A DNA stretch of 64,000 nt. Source: Arthrobacter sunyaminii (GTDB lineage Bacteria; Actinomycetota; Actinomycetes; Actinomycetales; Micrococcaceae). A model generated the notes under the pieces. It searched no databases and was not told the DNA's origin. It was given only the letters and a program-made list of their open reading frames with translations. The stretch is from contig NZ_CP076456.1 of the NCBI RefSeq assembly GCF_018866305.1, positions 1,736,001 through 1,800,000 on the forward strand. The letters are read 5' to 3'. The position numbers were made by a program, and so were the translations under genes. Shown here in pieces: positions 27,497 to 37,160 of the stretch (positions are counted from its first letter, which is position 1; each line of letters begins with the position of its first letter).

Positions 27497-28108
27497 ATGG
27501 CAATCCTGAACATCCGGATTATCGGCGACCCCGTCCTGAGGACCCGCGCTGAGGAGGTCACGGACTTCGGACCGGAGCTGGCCAAGCTCGTCGCCGACAT
27601 GGAAGAAACCATGGAGGATGTTGACGGCGCCGGCCTTGCTGCACCCCAGGTGGGTGTCAGCCTCCGGGTGTTCACCTACCGGATTGACGGCCAGTCCGGG
27701 CACGTTGTCAATCCCGTCCTGGAGCTGAGCGAAGACCGCCAGGAAGACCAGATGGAGGGCTGCCTCTCCATTCCCGGACTGGGCTATCCCGTTTCGCGCA
27801 GCCGCTGGACCCGCGTCACCGGTGTGGACAAGGACGGCAATCCCGTGACGCTCGAAGGAGAGGGCATGCTCGCCCGCGCTTTCCAGCATGAAACCGACCA
27901 CCTGGACGGCGTGCTCTACATTGACCGGCTCGAAGGCGAAAACCGCAAGAAGGCACTTCGCGCCATCCGCCAGGCAGACTATGACGCCATTGCCGGACGC
28001 ACGACAGCGGAGCGTGCCCAGACGGTGGGCTCGGCCTTCGGTGCCGGAGCATCCTTCGGTGCAGCCGCTGGCGGTACTTTCGGCGCGGGCAACGGCGGAC
28101 AGGCCTAG
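27497..28108 (+). CDS. def: Peptide deformylase
   Basis: Removes the N-formyl group from new proteins. The 203-residue enzyme has motif 1 GAGLAAPQVG (44-53), motif 2 EGCLS with metal ligand Cys89, and motif 3 QHETDHLDG with His131, Glu132 and His135. The last 30 residues are a Gly/Ala/Phe-rich tail beyond the catalytic domain. ATG 27497 follows AAGGAACG. fmt starts a few bases downstream, so the formylation and deformylation genes are coupled, as in many bacteria. Confidence 0.96.
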   Translation: MAILNIRIIGDPVLRTRAEEVTDFGPELAKLVADMEETMEDVDGAGLAAPQVGVSLRVFTYRIDGQSGHVVNPVLELSEDRQEDQMEGCLSIPGLGYPVSRSRWTRVTGVDKDGNPVTLEGEGMLARAFQHETDHLDGVLYIDRLEGENRKKALRAIRQADYDAIAGRTTAERAQTVGSAFGAGASFGAAAGGTFGAGNGGQA

Positions 28109-28120
28109 CAGCCCGTGACC

Positions 28121-29050
28121 ATGCGCGTACTTTTTGCCGGAACTCCCGCCGTCGCCGTCCCCTCCCTGAACGCCCTGCTGGAAGCCGGCTTCGACATCGT
28201 TGCCGTGCTCACCCGCCCCGACGCACCGTTGGGGCGCAAACGCACCCTCACGCCGTCGCCTGTTGCTGCCCGGGCCGAGGAACTGGGCCTGCCGGTGATC
28301 CGGGCGGCCAAGATCGACGACGACGCCGTGGCCGCCATCCGCGCCGCCAATCCGGACGTCGCCGCCATCGTTGCCTACGGCGGACTCATTCCCGAACGGG
28401 CACTGACCATCCCCGAACACGGCTGGATCAACCTTCACTTTTCCCTGCTTCCCGCCTGGCGCGGCGCCGCCCCCGTGCAGCACGCCGTCATCAACGGCGA
28501 CGACGTCACCGGGGCTTCAACGTTCCTGCTGGAAAAGGGGCTGGATACCGGCCCCGTGTACGGGCAGCTAACCGAAACCCTGTCCCCGGAGGACACCAGT
28601 GGCGCGCTGCTGGAACGGCTCTCGCACAGTGGCGCCGTGCTGCTCGCACAGACGCTCAGCGCTATCGAAACCGGCGCGGCACACGCCGTACCGCAGTCCG
28701 GTGACGTCACGCTCGCACCCAAGCTCACGATCGACGACGCACGGATTGACTGGCAGCAGCCTGCACTGGCGATCCGCCGCCGGATCAACGGCGTCACGCC
28801 GGAACCGGGAGCATGGACCACCTGGGACGGAGCGCGATTCAAGATCGGCGCCGCCGTGCTGCGCCCTGACATTACCGATCTGGCCCCCGGCCAGGTCCGC
28901 TTCACCGGCGGTGCGCAGGCTGCGGCCGTCGTCGGCACCGGTTCATCCGGGCTGGAACTGGCGCAGGTGCAGCCCGCCGGCAAGAAAATGATGCCGGGGG
29001 CCGACTGGGCCCGCGGCCTGGCCAACCGTGAGGACGTGGTCTTCGAATGA
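28121..29050 (+). CDS. fmt: Methionyl-tRNA formyltransferase
   Basis: Transfers a formyl group from 10-formyl-THF to initiator Met-tRNA. It has about 309 residues, the usual length. The N-terminal MRVLFAGTPAVAVPSL, the folate site SLLPAWRGAAPVQHA with the catalytic Asn/His/Asp set (INLHFS and the Asp of GDDVTGAS), and a C-terminal OB-like domain are all present. ATG 28121 fits the family start; GTG 28115 is also possible. It overlaps rsmB by 4 bases. Part of the def-fmt-rsmB-rpe group. Confidence 0.96.
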   Translation: MRVLFAGTPAVAVPSLNALLEAGFDIVAVLTRPDAPLGRKRTLTPSPVAARAEELGLPVIRAAKIDDDAVAAIRAANPDVAAIVAYGGLIPERALTIPEHGWINLHFSLLPAWRGAAPVQHAVINGDDVTGASTFLLEKGLDTGPVYGQLTETLSPEDTSGALLERLSHSGAVLLAQTLSAIETGAAHAVPQSGDVTLAPKLTIDDARIDWQQPALAIRRRINGVTPEPGAWTTWDGARFKIGAAVLRPDITDLAPGQVRFTGGAQAAAVVGTGSSGLELAQVQPAGKKMMPGADWARGLANREDVVFE

Positions 29051-30588
29051 CCCCCCAAAACAGCACTCCGCAGAACAATACGCCCTCTGCCCGTTCAGCC
29101 CAGGGCAACAAGGCACGCAACGAAAAGGGACACGAACGCAGCCGTCCCACCGTGCGCAGCTATACCAAGCAGGCGCCTGGCCAGCGCACGCGTGCCGCGG
29201 ATCCGGCCCGGCTGGTCGCCTTCGAGGTGCTCCGCGCCGTGTCCGAGGATGACGCCTATGCCAACCTCGTACTGCCCAAGAGCATCCGCAAGCACCACCT
29301 GGACAAGCGGGACGCCGGGTTCGCCACTGAACTTGCCTACGGCGCCCTGCGCGGGCAGGGAACCTATGACGCGATCCTGGCCAAGTGCGTGGACCGCCCG
29401 CTGGAGCGGCTGGACCCTGCCGTTCTGGACGCCCTGCGGATTGGCGCCCATCAGCTGCTGGCGATGCGCGTTCCGGCGCACGCGGCACTGGACCAGACGG
29501 TGGGCCTCGCCCGCGCGGTCATTGGTGCCGGCCCGTCAGCACTCATCAACGCCGTGCTGCGCAAGGTTGCAGCACGCGACCTGGACTCCTGGCTCGAGGA
29601 ACTGACCCGCGGCGAAACTGACCCGACCAAGCGCGCTGCCATTGAACACAGCCATCCGGAATGGATTGTCCGCGCCCTGCGCCAGTCCCTGGTGGCCCAC
29701 GGCCGCAGCGTCGAGGAAATCACCGACCTGCTGCAGGCGGACAACGACGCCCCGGTGGTGAACCTCGTGGCTCTGCCCGGCCTGGGCACGTTGGATGAGG
29801 CACGCGAGGCCGGAGCCGTGGACGGCGAGCTGGTTGCCGACTCGGCCCTGTACTCGGCCGGCGATGTCGGCCGCCTGGAATCCGTCCGAGCCGGAACCAC
29901 GCGCGTCCAGGACGCCGGATCCCAGCTCGTGGCACGTGCCCTGGCGGCAGTGGACATTGGCGACCGAACCGCCGACGGCAGCCGCGACGGCGAGCAGTGG
30001 CTGGACCTTTGCGCCGGCCCCGGCGGCAAGGCAGCTTTGCTGGCCGCCCTGGCCAACGAGAAGGGTGCCATCCTGCTGGCCAACGAACCGGCAGCCCACC
30101 GCGCCAAGCTGGTCCGCCAGGCACTGGAAGCAGTTCCGGGCGAGGTCTGGGACGTACGCACCGGGGACGGACGCAGCATTGCCGAGCAGTATCCGGATAC
30201 CTTTGACCGCATCCTGGTGGACGCCCCGTGCACCGGGCTGGGTGCCCTGCGCCGCCGGCCGGAATCCCGCTGGCGCCGCAAGCCCACCGACGTGGGGGAG
30301 CTTGGCGCGCTGCAGCGCGAACTGCTCACCGCAGCGGTCGATGCCGTCAAGCCCGGCGGGGTGGTGGGCTACGTGACCTGCTCGCCGCACCCGGCCGAGA
30401 CCACCGCCGTCGTCGCCGATGTGCTGCGCCTGCGCAATGACCTCGAACTGCTCGACGCCGGGGCGGCGCTGGACAGCGCCAGCCTCACCGGAAACCTGGA
30501 GGCCGGCCACGAGCTCACCGCGCAGCTGTGGCCGCACATCCACCAGACCGATGCGATGTTCCTGGCCCTGATCCGCCGCAAGGTCTAA
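29047..30588 (+). CDS. rsmB: 16S rRNA m5C967 methyltransferase (RsmB/Sun), with NusB-like domain
   Basis: This 513-residue protein methylates C967 of 16S rRNA. A basic, disordered 45-residue start is followed by a NusB-like helical domain (about 50-190). The SAM-dependent methyltransferase then has LDLCAGPGGKAALLA, VDAPCTGLGALRRRPESRW and the catalytic VTCSPHPAET. Both conserved cysteines of RNA m5C enzymes are therefore present. The start overlaps fmt. The gene lies in the usual def-fmt-rsmB arrangement. Confidence 0.95.
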   Translation: MTPQNSTPQNNTPSARSAQGNKARNEKGHERSRPTVRSYTKQAPGQRTRAADPARLVAFEVLRAVSEDDAYANLVLPKSIRKHHLDKRDAGFATELAYGALRGQGTYDAILAKCVDRPLERLDPAVLDALRIGAHQLLAMRVPAHAALDQTVGLARAVIGAGPSALINAVLRKVAARDLDSWLEELTRGETDPTKRAAIEHSHPEWIVRALRQSLVAHGRSVEEITDLLQADNDAPVVNLVALPGLGTLDEAREAGAVDGELVADSALYSAGDVGRLESVRAGTTRVQDAGSQLVARALAAVDIGDRTADGSRDGEQWLDLCAGPGGKAALLAALANEKGAILLANEPAAHRAKLVRQALEAVPGEVWDVRTGDGRSIAEQYPDTFDRILVDAPCTGLGALRRRPESRWRRKPTDVGELGALQRELLTAAVDAVKPGGVVGYVTCSPHPAETTAVVADVLRLRNDLELLDAGAALDSASLTGNLEAGHELTAQLWPHIHQTDAMFLALIRRKV

Positions 30589-30626
30589 CCTGACTGTCCC
30601 CAGTCTGACCGTTTACTAGGAGAACC

Positions 30627-31292
30627 ATGAGCAAGTGCTGCATCAACCCGAGCATCCTCTCGGCCGACTTCGTCAACCTCCAGGCCGAGCTGGAGCGGAT
30701 CAGCACCGCCGACGCCGTCCACGTGGACGTCATGGACAACCATTTTGTGCCGAACCTGACCATCGGACTGCCGGTGGTGCAGCGCATTCAGGAAGTCAGC
30801 GCGCTGCCCCTGGACGCGCACCTGATGATTTCCGACGCCGACCGCTGGGCTCCGCTGTACGCGGAACTGGGACTGGCATCGGTCACGTTCCATGTGGAAG
30901 CTTCCGCTGCGCCGATCAAGCTGGCACGGGACCTTCGTGGCCGCGGCGCAAAGGCAGGAATGGCGCTGCGCCCGGCTACCCCGGTGGAACCGTACCTGGA
31001 CATGCTCTCCGAGCTGGACATGCTGCTAATCATGACCGTGGAGCCGGGCTTTGGCGGGCAGAAGTTCCTGGACGTTACGCTGCCGAAGATCCGCCGCGCC
31101 GCTGAGGCCGTCCGCGGCTCGAACCTGCCGCTGGCCATCCAGGTGGACGGAGGTATTTCCGCTGCCACCATCGAGCGCGCTGCGGAAGCCGGCGCGAACG
31201 TGTTTGTGGCGGGCTCAGCGGTTTACGGTGCTGGAGATCCGAACGAGGCCATCAGCAAGCTGCGCCACGCCGCCGAGGCTGCAGCACGCTGA
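30627..31292 (+). CDS. rpe: Ribulose-phosphate 3-epimerase
   Basis: Interconverts ribulose-5-phosphate and xylulose-5-phosphate in the pentose phosphate pathway. It has 221 residues in a TIM barrel, with PSILSADF near the start, [28 protein letters not shown] and VDGGI, which carry the metal and phosphate ligands. AGGAG precedes ATG 30627. It lies 38 bases after rsmB, a common actinobacterial arrangement, and supplies pentose phosphate just upstream of the riboflavin operon, which consumes ribulose-5-phosphate. Confidence 0.96.
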   Translation: MSKCCINPSILSADFVNLQAELERISTADAVHVDVMDNHFVPNLTIGLPVVQRIQEVSALPLDAHLMISDADRWAPLYAELGLASVTFHVEASAAPIKLARDLRGRGAKAGMALRPATPVEPYLDMLSELDMLLIMTVEPGFGGQKFLDVTLPKIRRAAEAVRGSNLPLAIQVDGGISAATIERAAEAGANVFVAGSAVYGAGDPNEAISKLRHAAEAAAR

Positions 31293-31402
31293 CGGTTCGG
31301 GACGCGGTCGGCGTCCCACACATAGTGTGACGAATATTACTTGAACCTTCATCTAAAAGTGACGCACAGCTGATTAAGTTGTGTAAGAATGTGTTTAACA
31401 AT

Positions 31403-31544
31403 CGTGCTCCGGGGTCGGTGTAATTCCGAACCGGCGGTTATAGTCCGCGACCCGCACTGCAGCTCCCGAACATCGGGAAAAGCGGTGCGGTTGAACTGGT
31501 GAAATTCCAGTACCGACAGTTAAAGTCTGGATGGGAGAAGCACG
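31403..31544 (+). promoter_or_regulatory. FMN riboswitch (RFN element)
   Basis: All hallmarks of the RFN element are present: the P1 stem CGTGCT (31403-31408) with AGCACG (31539-31544), the CCGGGGTCGGTG start, CCGAACCGGCGGT, GCGACCCGC, a variable stem ACTGCAGCTCCCG.., GAACTGGTGAAATTCCAGTACCG, and GTCTGGATGGGAGAAG. It binds FMN and lowers expression of the genes behind it. It lies about 100 bases before the first ATG of the riboflavin operon. Confidence 0.95.
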
Positions 31545-31649
31545 TGCAGTTTGTTGAACCGACGGTTAACGTCCCCTCAAGCGGGGGCCCAGCTGTCGAT
31601 GCACCGTACTGTCGTACCCCCGGAGCCGCCGCTCACGGATAGGAACGAC

Positions 31650-32336
31650 ATGGATTTTTTGCGGTGGCTCTTTGACGCTCAGGTACCGGTGGGATCTTCA
31701 TCCCTGCTGGTGCGCGAGGTCGTAGGCAATATTTTCGGGCTCCTCAGCGCCCTGGGCGGCATGCGCCGCAAAGTCTGGGCCTGGCCGGTGGGCATCATCG
31801 GCAACGCTCTTCTGCTCACCGTCTTCCTCGGCTCGCTGTTCGGCGACGCCGACTCAGCCACCCTCCTTGGCCAGGCGGGACGGCAGATCATGTTTATCGC
31901 CGTATCCGTCTACGGCTGGCGCCGCTGGCAGCAGAGTAAGAACGGCGGCGGCACCGCAGTCACGCCCCAATGGGCATCCGGCACCGAACGCCTTGGCCTG
32001 GTGGCAGCCCTGCTGATCGGAACCGTTGCCCTGACCCCGGTCTTCGCCCGCCTCGGCTCCTATGAGCCTGTGTGGGCCGATGCCTGGACCTTTGTCGGAT
32101 CCCTCCTCGCCACGTACGGCATGGCCAAGGGGTGGGTGGAGTTCTGGCTGATCTGGGTGGCCGTGGACATTGTGGGCGTGCCTCTGCTGTTCAGCGCCGG
32201 TTACTACGCGACGGCGTTCATGTACGTCTTCTACGGCATCTTTACCCTGATCGGGTTCTTTGTCTGGGCCAAAGCCAAGAAGGATGAAAAGCCCGAGGTG
32301 GAGACGGTGATGCCTGACCCCAGGGTGGTGCGGTGA
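31650..32336 (+). CDS. ribM: PnuC-family riboflavin transporter (RibM/PnuX type)
   Basis: A membrane protein of 228 residues with about seven helices in the PnuC fold. NIFGLLSALGGMRRKVWAWPVGIIGNALL and WVAVDIVGVPLLF in part carry the family substrate-site residues. PnuC proteins usually take up nicotinamide riboside, but the member found behind FMN riboswitches in Actinobacteria (RibM/PnuX) imports riboflavin, and this gene is first in such an operon. ATG 31650 follows AGGAACGAC. The open frame begins earlier, but those codons overlap the riboswitch region. It overlaps ribD by 4 bases. Confidence 0.88.
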   Translation: MDFLRWLFDAQVPVGSSSLLVREVVGNIFGLLSALGGMRRKVWAWPVGIIGNALLLTVFLGSLFGDADSATLLGQAGRQIMFIAVSVYGWRRWQQSKNGGGTAVTPQWASGTERLGLVAALLIGTVALTPVFARLGSYEPVWADAWTFVGSLLATYGMAKGWVEFWLIWVAVDIVGVPLLFSAGYYATAFMYVFYGIFTLIGFFVWAKAKKDEKPEVETVMPDPRVVR

Positions 32337-33478
32337 CCGGCCTGCACGGCGAAACTGCGGCTGACGGTGGCGCTGCCGAACGCAAGGCTGCCGAACGCAG
32401 CGCCGAAGAACGCAACGCCATGGACCTCGCGCTGGACCTCGCTCGAAAGGGCATCCGCGGTGCAAACCCCCTGGTGGGCGCAGTGATCCTCGACCCCGCG
32501 GGGGCGGTTCTAAGCAGCGGCTTCCACCGCGGCGCCGGAACCGCCCACGCGGAAGCCGATGCCCTCGCCAATGCCGCCGCCAGCGGAGCAGACGTCACCG
32601 GGGCAACCATGGTGGTGACTCTTGAGCCGTGCAACCACACCGGTCGGACCGGGCCCTGTTCCCAGGCAATCATCAATGCCGGCATCTCGCGGGTCATCTA
32701 TGCCGCTGCCGATTCAACTGCTGACGCAGCCGGGGGAGCTGCCGCGCTGGCTGCCGCAGGAGTGAGCGTTGACGGTGGCCTCATGGCAGCCGAATCAACG
32801 GATCTCAATCACCGCTGGATCCGTGCCGCGCAGGAAAAACGGCCCTTCGTGACGGTCAAATCCGCGCAGAGCCTGGACGGCCGAACCGCAGCCGAAGACG
32901 GCACCAGCCAGTGGATCACCGGAACTGCGGCCCGCACCGACGGGCATTCCATCCGCACCCGTGCGGACGCCGTCGTCGTCGGAACTGGCACCGTGCTGGT
33001 GGACAATCCGCAGCTGACCGCACGGAACGCCGCCGGCGAGGATGCAGTTCAGCAGCCGCTGCGGGTAGCCGCAGGGCACCGGCCAGTGCCGGATGATGCG
33101 GCCATCCGCGGAACAGACGGACGGTTCCTCCAGCTGTTTGAGCATGACCCGGCGGAAATCTGCCGGGAACTGTACGCACGGGGGGTCCGCCACCTCATGA
33201 TCGAAGGCGGCGCCACGGTCGCCGGTGCCTTCCTGCGCGCCGGACTTGCGGACGAACTGGTCGCCTATATCGCGCCGGTTCTGCTGGGCGCCGGCACCCC
33301 GGCGTTCGCCAACCTCGGCGTGCATACCCTCTCTGATGCCTCCCGCTGGCGCTGGGACGAGACCGACGGCGGTGCCGCGCGGCTGGTGGGCGCTGACCTG
33401 CGGCTGCGGCTTGAGCCCGTGCCGGCCGGCACCCAGCCGGTTGACGTACCCGCCGGCACCCAACAACTGGAAGGATGA
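32333..33478 (+). CDS. ribD: Bifunctional diaminohydroxyphosphoribosylaminopyrimidine deaminase / reductase
   Basis: Performs steps two and three of riboflavin synthesis. The N-terminal deaminase domain (about 20-165) has the zinc motif HAEADA and PCNHTGRTGPC. The C-terminal reductase domain has VKSAQSLDGRTA and GGATVAGAFL. The 381 residues are normal. A 20-residue Glu/Arg/Ala stretch precedes the deaminase. GTG 32333 overlaps the transporter stop, and riboflavin synthase starts 3 bases downstream, so the operon is tightly coupled. Confidence 0.95.
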   Translation: MTGLHGETAADGGAAERKAAERSAEERNAMDLALDLARKGIRGANPLVGAVILDPAGAVLSSGFHRGAGTAHAEADALANAAASGADVTGATMVVTLEPCNHTGRTGPCSQAIINAGISRVIYAAADSTADAAGGAAALAAAGVSVDGGLMAAESTDLNHRWIRAAQEKRPFVTVKSAQSLDGRTAAEDGTSQWITGTAARTDGHSIRTRADAVVVGTGTVLVDNPQLTARNAAGEDAVQQPLRVAAGHRPVPDDAAIRGTDGRFLQLFEHDPAEICRELYARGVRHLMIEGGATVAGAFLRAGLADELVAYIAPVLLGAGTPAFANLGVHTLSDASRWRWDETDGGAARLVGADLRLRLEPVPAGTQPVDVPAGTQQLEG

Positions 33479-33481
33479 CTC

Positions 33482-34135
33482 GTGTTTACCGGAATTGTGG
33501 CTGAACAGGGCAGCGTTGTATCCCTGGACCCGAACCTCAAGGATGACTCGGCTGTACTTGTCATCAGTGCCCCGGCCACCGGCGCCGGTCTGGAGCTGGG
33601 CGGATCCATCGCAGTGAACGGCGTCTGCCTCACGGCCACGGCCCTGGACGGAGACCGGATTTCGCTGGACGTCATGGGCGAAACCCTGGACCGGACCACC
33701 ACGGGCAAGCTCCGGCCGGGAACGAGGGTCAACCTGGAACGCTGCGTTCCGGCCGGCGGACGGCTGGACGGCCACGTGGTGCAGGGCCATGTGGACGGCG
33801 TCGGTGAACTGCTGGAGCGGGAGAACCTCGGCAATTGGGACCGGCTGCGCTTTGGCGTGCCGGCACAGCTGGCCAGGTACATCGCAGAGAAGGGGTCCAT
33901 CGCCGTCGACGGCGTTTCACTCACGGTCGCTGCGGTCAGCGGTGCCGAGGAGCCGCAGCAGTGGTTCGAGGTGGGCCTGATTCCGACCACTCTGGAGGCA
34001 ACCGACCTCGGGACGCTGGAGCCGGGGTCGGCGGTGAATCTGGAAGTTGATGTGCTGGCCAAGTATGCAGAGCGGCTGCTTGCCTTCGCCACCCCGAAGA
34101 AACCGGCCCACGCTGCCGAAGGAGAAGAACTATGA
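33482..34135 (+). CDS. ribE: Riboflavin synthase
   Basis: Dismutates two lumazines to riboflavin. The 217-residue protein has the two tandem lumazine-binding barrels: [11 protein letters not shown] at the start, then [19 protein letters not shown] opening the second half. The conserved segment [10 protein letters not shown] and its copy [10 protein letters not shown] mark each repeat. The GTG start is read as Met. It overlaps the DHBP synthase gene by 4 bases. A short Pro/Ala/Glu tail follows. Confidence 0.95.
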   Translation: MFTGIVAEQGSVVSLDPNLKDDSAVLVISAPATGAGLELGGSIAVNGVCLTATALDGDRISLDVMGETLDRTTTGKLRPGTRVNLERCVPAGGRLDGHVVQGHVDGVGELLERENLGNWDRLRFGVPAQLARYIAEKGSIAVDGVSLTVAAVSGAEEPQQWFEVGLIPTTLEATDLGTLEPGSAVNLEVDVLAKYAERLLAFATPKKPAHAAEGEEL

Positions 34136-34812
34136 GCATCCGAGCCGGGGGCACTAGCGCTGACGTTCCGCACGAGATGATCCTGCTGGACAGTATTGAC
34201 GCAGCGGTGGAGGCCATCGCCCTGGGACGTCCCGTCGTCGTCGTGGATGATGAGGACCGCGAGAATGAAGGCGACATCATCTTTGCCGCCCAGCATGCCA
34301 CGCCAGAGCTGATGGGCTGGACGGTCCGTTACACGTCCGGGGTGATCTGCGTGCCGCTGCCCGGATCCTACGCGGACCGGCTGAATCTGCCGCCCATGAC
34401 CACCGTCAACGAGGACACCAAGGGCACCGCCTACACAGTGTCCTGCGACGCCGCTGTTGGTGTGAGCACAGGTATCAGCGCTGCGGACCGGGCCACTACG
34501 TCCCGGGTACTGGCCAATCCGGGCGCGTCTGCCGCTGATCTGCATCGTCCCGGCCACGTTTTCCCGCTTAGGGCGCACGACGACGGCGTCCGCGGGCGCC
34601 GCGGACACACCGAGGCAGCTGTGGAGCTGGCGCGGCTGGCCAACTGCACACCCGTTGGTGTGATTGCCGAACTCGTCCACGACGAGGGATCCATGATGCG
34701 GTTGCCTGCACTGCGCGCGTTTGCCGATACGCACGATCTGCCGCTGATCTCCATCGACGATTTGGTGGCCTATCTGGAGCGTGCACACTCACCCAACACG
34801 GAGGGAAACTGA
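34132..34812 (+). CDS. ribB: 3,4-dihydroxy-2-butanone-4-phosphate synthase
   Basis: Makes the four-carbon unit of riboflavin from ribulose-5-phosphate. The 226-residue protein has [16 protein letters not shown] with the acidic Mg site, [10 protein letters not shown] and [13 protein letters not shown] with the catalytic residues. In many Actinobacteria this domain is fused to GTP cyclohydrolase II (RibBA). Here the next gene encodes that domain separately, sharing one base of the stop/start (TGATG). Both halves look intact, so this is a split version rather than a broken fusion. Confidence 0.94.
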   Translation: MSIRAGGTSADVPHEMILLDSIDAAVEAIALGRPVVVVDDEDRENEGDIIFAAQHATPELMGWTVRYTSGVICVPLPGSYADRLNLPPMTTVNEDTKGTAYTVSCDAAVGVSTGISAADRATTSRVLANPGASAADLHRPGHVFPLRAHDDGVRGRRGHTEAAVELARLANCTPVGVIAELVHDEGSMMRLPALRAFADTHDLPLISIDDLVAYLERAHSPNTEGN

Positions 34813-35480
34813 TGAGCGGACCTGTTCCCGGCGTCGTTCCCGGTCCCGAAGTTCATCTGCCGACTCCCTACGGCGATTTCATTGCCCAGGCCTGGACCGA
34901 TCAGCGCACCGGGGCGGAGCACATGACTGTCTCCTCGCCGGGAACAGGCATCCAGCAGGACGCCGCCGGAGCCGGTTCCAACGGTGGTCCCGCGGCCCCG
35001 CTGGTGCGGCTGCATTCGGAGTGCCTCACCGGAGATGTTTTTGGCTCCTACCGCTGTGACTGCGGTGAGCAGCTGGAGCAGGCCCTGGAATTGATCAATC
35101 TGCACGGAGGCACCGTGATCTACCTGCGCGGCCACGAGGGGCGGGGGATAGGCCTGGCCAACAAGCTGCGGGCCTATGCCCTGCAGGAAGCCGGCGCTGA
35201 CACGGTGGATGCAAATGAACAGCTGGGACTTCCCGTGGATGGGCGCGACTATGAGTCCGCCGCGGATATCCTGCACTCGCTGGGACTGAACCGGATCCGG
35301 CTGCTGAGCAACAACCCGGCCAAACGCGACCGGCTGCAGCAGTACGGAATCACGGTCGCCGCCATGGTGCCTTCGGAAGTGCCGGTCCGGGCCGAAAATG
35401 AGCGCTACCTGCAGACCAAGCGGGACCGGATGGACCACCGGCTGACTCTGCTGCGCACCCAGCCGGTCCAGCAGGGCTAA
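34812..35480 (+). CDS. ribA: GTP cyclohydrolase II
   Basis: Performs the first step of riboflavin synthesis from GTP. The 222-residue protein has the zinc cysteines in [21 protein letters not shown] when read as SECLTGD and RCDCGE, and the [12 protein letters not shown] motif with catalytic residues. A 40-residue N-terminal part continues the fold. It begins on the TGATG junction with ribB. ribH follows after a 71-base gap. Confidence 0.95.
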   Translation: MSGPVPGVVPGPEVHLPTPYGDFIAQAWTDQRTGAEHMTVSSPGTGIQQDAAGAGSNGGPAAPLVRLHSECLTGDVFGSYRCDCGEQLEQALELINLHGGTVIYLRGHEGRGIGLANKLRAYALQEAGADTVDANEQLGLPVDGRDYESAADILHSLGLNRIRLLSNNPAKRDRLQQYGITVAAMVPSEVPVRAENERYLQTKRDRMDHRLTLLRTQPVQQG

Positions 35481-35551
35481 CTGCACCCGACCAAGACAAG
35501 ACCTGCACCCTCAGAATTCACCACAAGAGCCCACTACCAGGAGAAAACACG

Positions 35552-36034
35552 ATGAGCGGACACGGCGCACCGGACAATGACGTCAGCAGCATCAAGGCCA
35601 AGGGCCTGGATATCCGGGTGGCCATCGTGGCCGCCAGCTGGCACACCGAGATTATGGACGGCTTGATCAACGGCGCCCTGCGCGCCGTGGAGGACGCGGG
35701 CCTGCTGCCGAAGCTGATTCGGGTTCCGGGAAGCTTTGAACTGCCCGTTGCCGCGGCCCGGCTGGCACCGCACTTTGATGCCGTGGTCGCCCTCGGCGTC
35801 GTCATCCGCGGCGGGACACCGCACTTCGACTACGTCTGCTCCGCGGCAACCACCGGCCTGACCGACGTCAGCGTCCGCACCGGCACGCCGATCGGTTTCG
35901 GCGTGCTGACCTGCGATACGGAGCAGCAGGGCCTGGACCGGGCAGGTCTTCCCGGCTCCTCCGAAGACAAGGGCTACGAGGCGGTGGCTGCCGCGGTGAA
36001 TACAGTGGCAGCCTTGCGCGGCGCCGGGGTCTGA
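35552..36034 (+). CDS. ribH: 6,7-dimethyl-8-ribityllumazine synthase
   Basis: Joins the pyrimidine and the four-carbon unit to make the lumazine used by riboflavin synthase. The 160-residue protein has the substrate segment [11 protein letters not shown] and [14 protein letters not shown] with the catalytic histidine. CAGGAGAAAAC lies before ATG 35552. It is the last gene of the riboswitch-controlled operon and is followed by a hairpin at 36056. Confidence 0.95.
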   Translation: MSGHGAPDNDVSSIKAKGLDIRVAIVAASWHTEIMDGLINGALRAVEDAGLLPKLIRVPGSFELPVAAARLAPHFDAVVALGVVIRGGTPHFDYVCSAATTGLTDVSVRTGTPIGFGVLTCDTEQQGLDRAGLPGSSEDKGYEAVAAAVNTVAALRGAGV

Positions 36035-36055
36035 TGGCTTAAGGGCCGGTGGAGC

Positions 36056-36077
36056 GCGGGCAGGGGGGGCTGCCCGC
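36056..36077. terminator. Hairpin between convergent ribH and universal stress gene
   Basis: GCGGGCAG (36056-36063) and CTGCCCGC (36070-36077) enclose a loop of six G. Its place between two gene ends suggests a bidirectional terminator, but the T-tract is poor. Confidence 0.5.
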
Positions 36078-36090
36078 TATTCCAGGGATC

Positions 36091-36549
36091 TCAGGCGGCC
36101 TTCGGGCGGAAGATCAGCACCGGGCAATGCGCATGATTGACGACTTGATGCGAGACCGCTCCGAGATGCAGCCCTTCGAATCCGCCGTATCCGCGTGCGC
36201 CAACAACAATAAGATCCGCTTCCCTGGCGGCGTTGACTATCGCAGCAGCGGGTGAGTGGTTGTGAACAACGTGGCCCGTGGCGGCTGCGCCCTTGTCTGC
36301 TGCGAACTTCAGCGCTTCGGCATTCAGCTTGCCGGCATCTTCCTCGGGAGCAGGCGCAACGGCGATTCCACCCGCCGCAGTCTCCAACACCTCCGGATAC
36401 CATGCCAACGGCGGCTTGCTCCAAGCCGTAATCAACTGGAGCCGGCCGTTGCGCAGACGGGCCTCGTCAGCGGCCCATTCCAGGGCCAGCCGAGAATCGG
36501 GGGATCCGTCAACGCCAACAACAATCGTGAACGAGCTGCTATCGGTCAT
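36091..36549 (-). CDS. Universal stress protein
   Basis: A single-domain protein of 152 residues. It begins FTIVVGVDGSPDSRLALEWAADEA and ends with the nucleotide motif VVGARGYGGFEGLHLGAVSHQVVNHAHCPVLI, here quoted as G-x2-G-x9-G-AVS: the last glycine loop lacks the exact Gly-Ser of ATP-binding members but is close. ATG 36549 is preferred to the upstream in-frame GTG. It stands alone. Such proteins respond to starvation, hypoxia or nitrosative stress. Confidence 0.9.
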   Translation of the reverse strand: MTDSSSFTIVVGVDGSPDSRLALEWAADEARLRNGRLQLITAWSKPPLAWYPEVLETAAGGIAVAPAPEEDAGKLNAEALKFAADKGAAATGHVVHNHSPAAAIVNAAREADLIVVGARGYGGFEGLHLGAVSHQVVNHAHCPVLIFRPKAA

Positions 36550-36731
36550 TTGTCCCACACCTTTCGTCGGCCTTCACTGAGCATCGTAGACCGGCGTCTG
36601 CGCGGTGGTCAGGGTCCACGGGGCTTAGGCGGTTGCGGGACCCGATAATCGCGTGCAGTAATGCTGCCTCCCAAGCCCTAAATCTTCGGTGAGGGCTGCG
36701 CTGCAGGTCCTGGGGCGGTTACTCTGGCGAG

Positions 36732-37160
36732 ATGCTAAAGGGATTCAAAGACTTCATCATGAAGGGCAATGTCCTGGACCTGGCTGTTGCCGTAATCATC
36801 GGCGCAGCGTTTACGACCGTCGTGAACGCCCTGGTCAACTCGGTGCTTATGCCGTTCATCTCCGGGCTCGTCGGTTCGCCGAACTTCGACAGTTTCGCGG
36901 CGGTTACCTTCAACGGGAACCAGATTCAGTTCGGGGTCCTGCTGACCGCCGTCGTGAACTTCCTACTCGTCGCGGCGGCCGTCTACTTCGTGATCGTGCT
37001 GCCCATGAACAAAATGATCGAACGGCGCAACCGCAGGCTTGGGATCACCCCGGAGGAGACCGCGGATCCGCAGGTGATGCTGCTGACCGAGATCCGGGAT
37101 GCTCTCACTTCGCAGCCGCCGAACGGGACACCCCACGCCGAGAGCGGGCCGAAACACTAA
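36732..37160 (+). CDS. mscL: Large-conductance mechanosensitive channel
   Basis: A pore that opens under osmotic downshock. The 142-residue protein begins MLKGFKDFIMKGNVLDLAVAVIIG, the amphipathic helix and first membrane helix. It then has the periplasmic loop, the second helix FGVLLTAVVNFLLVAAAVYFVIV, and a charged C-terminal helix ERRNRR with TEIRDAL. All of this is typical. It converges on the membrane protein gene with a 4-base overlap. Confidence 0.96.
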   Translation: MLKGFKDFIMKGNVLDLAVAVIIGAAFTTVVNALVNSVLMPFISGLVGSPNFDSFAAVTFNGNQIQFGVLLTAVVNFLLVAAAVYFVIVLPMNKMIERRNRRLGITPEETADPQVMLLTEIRDALTSQPPNGTPHAESGPKH

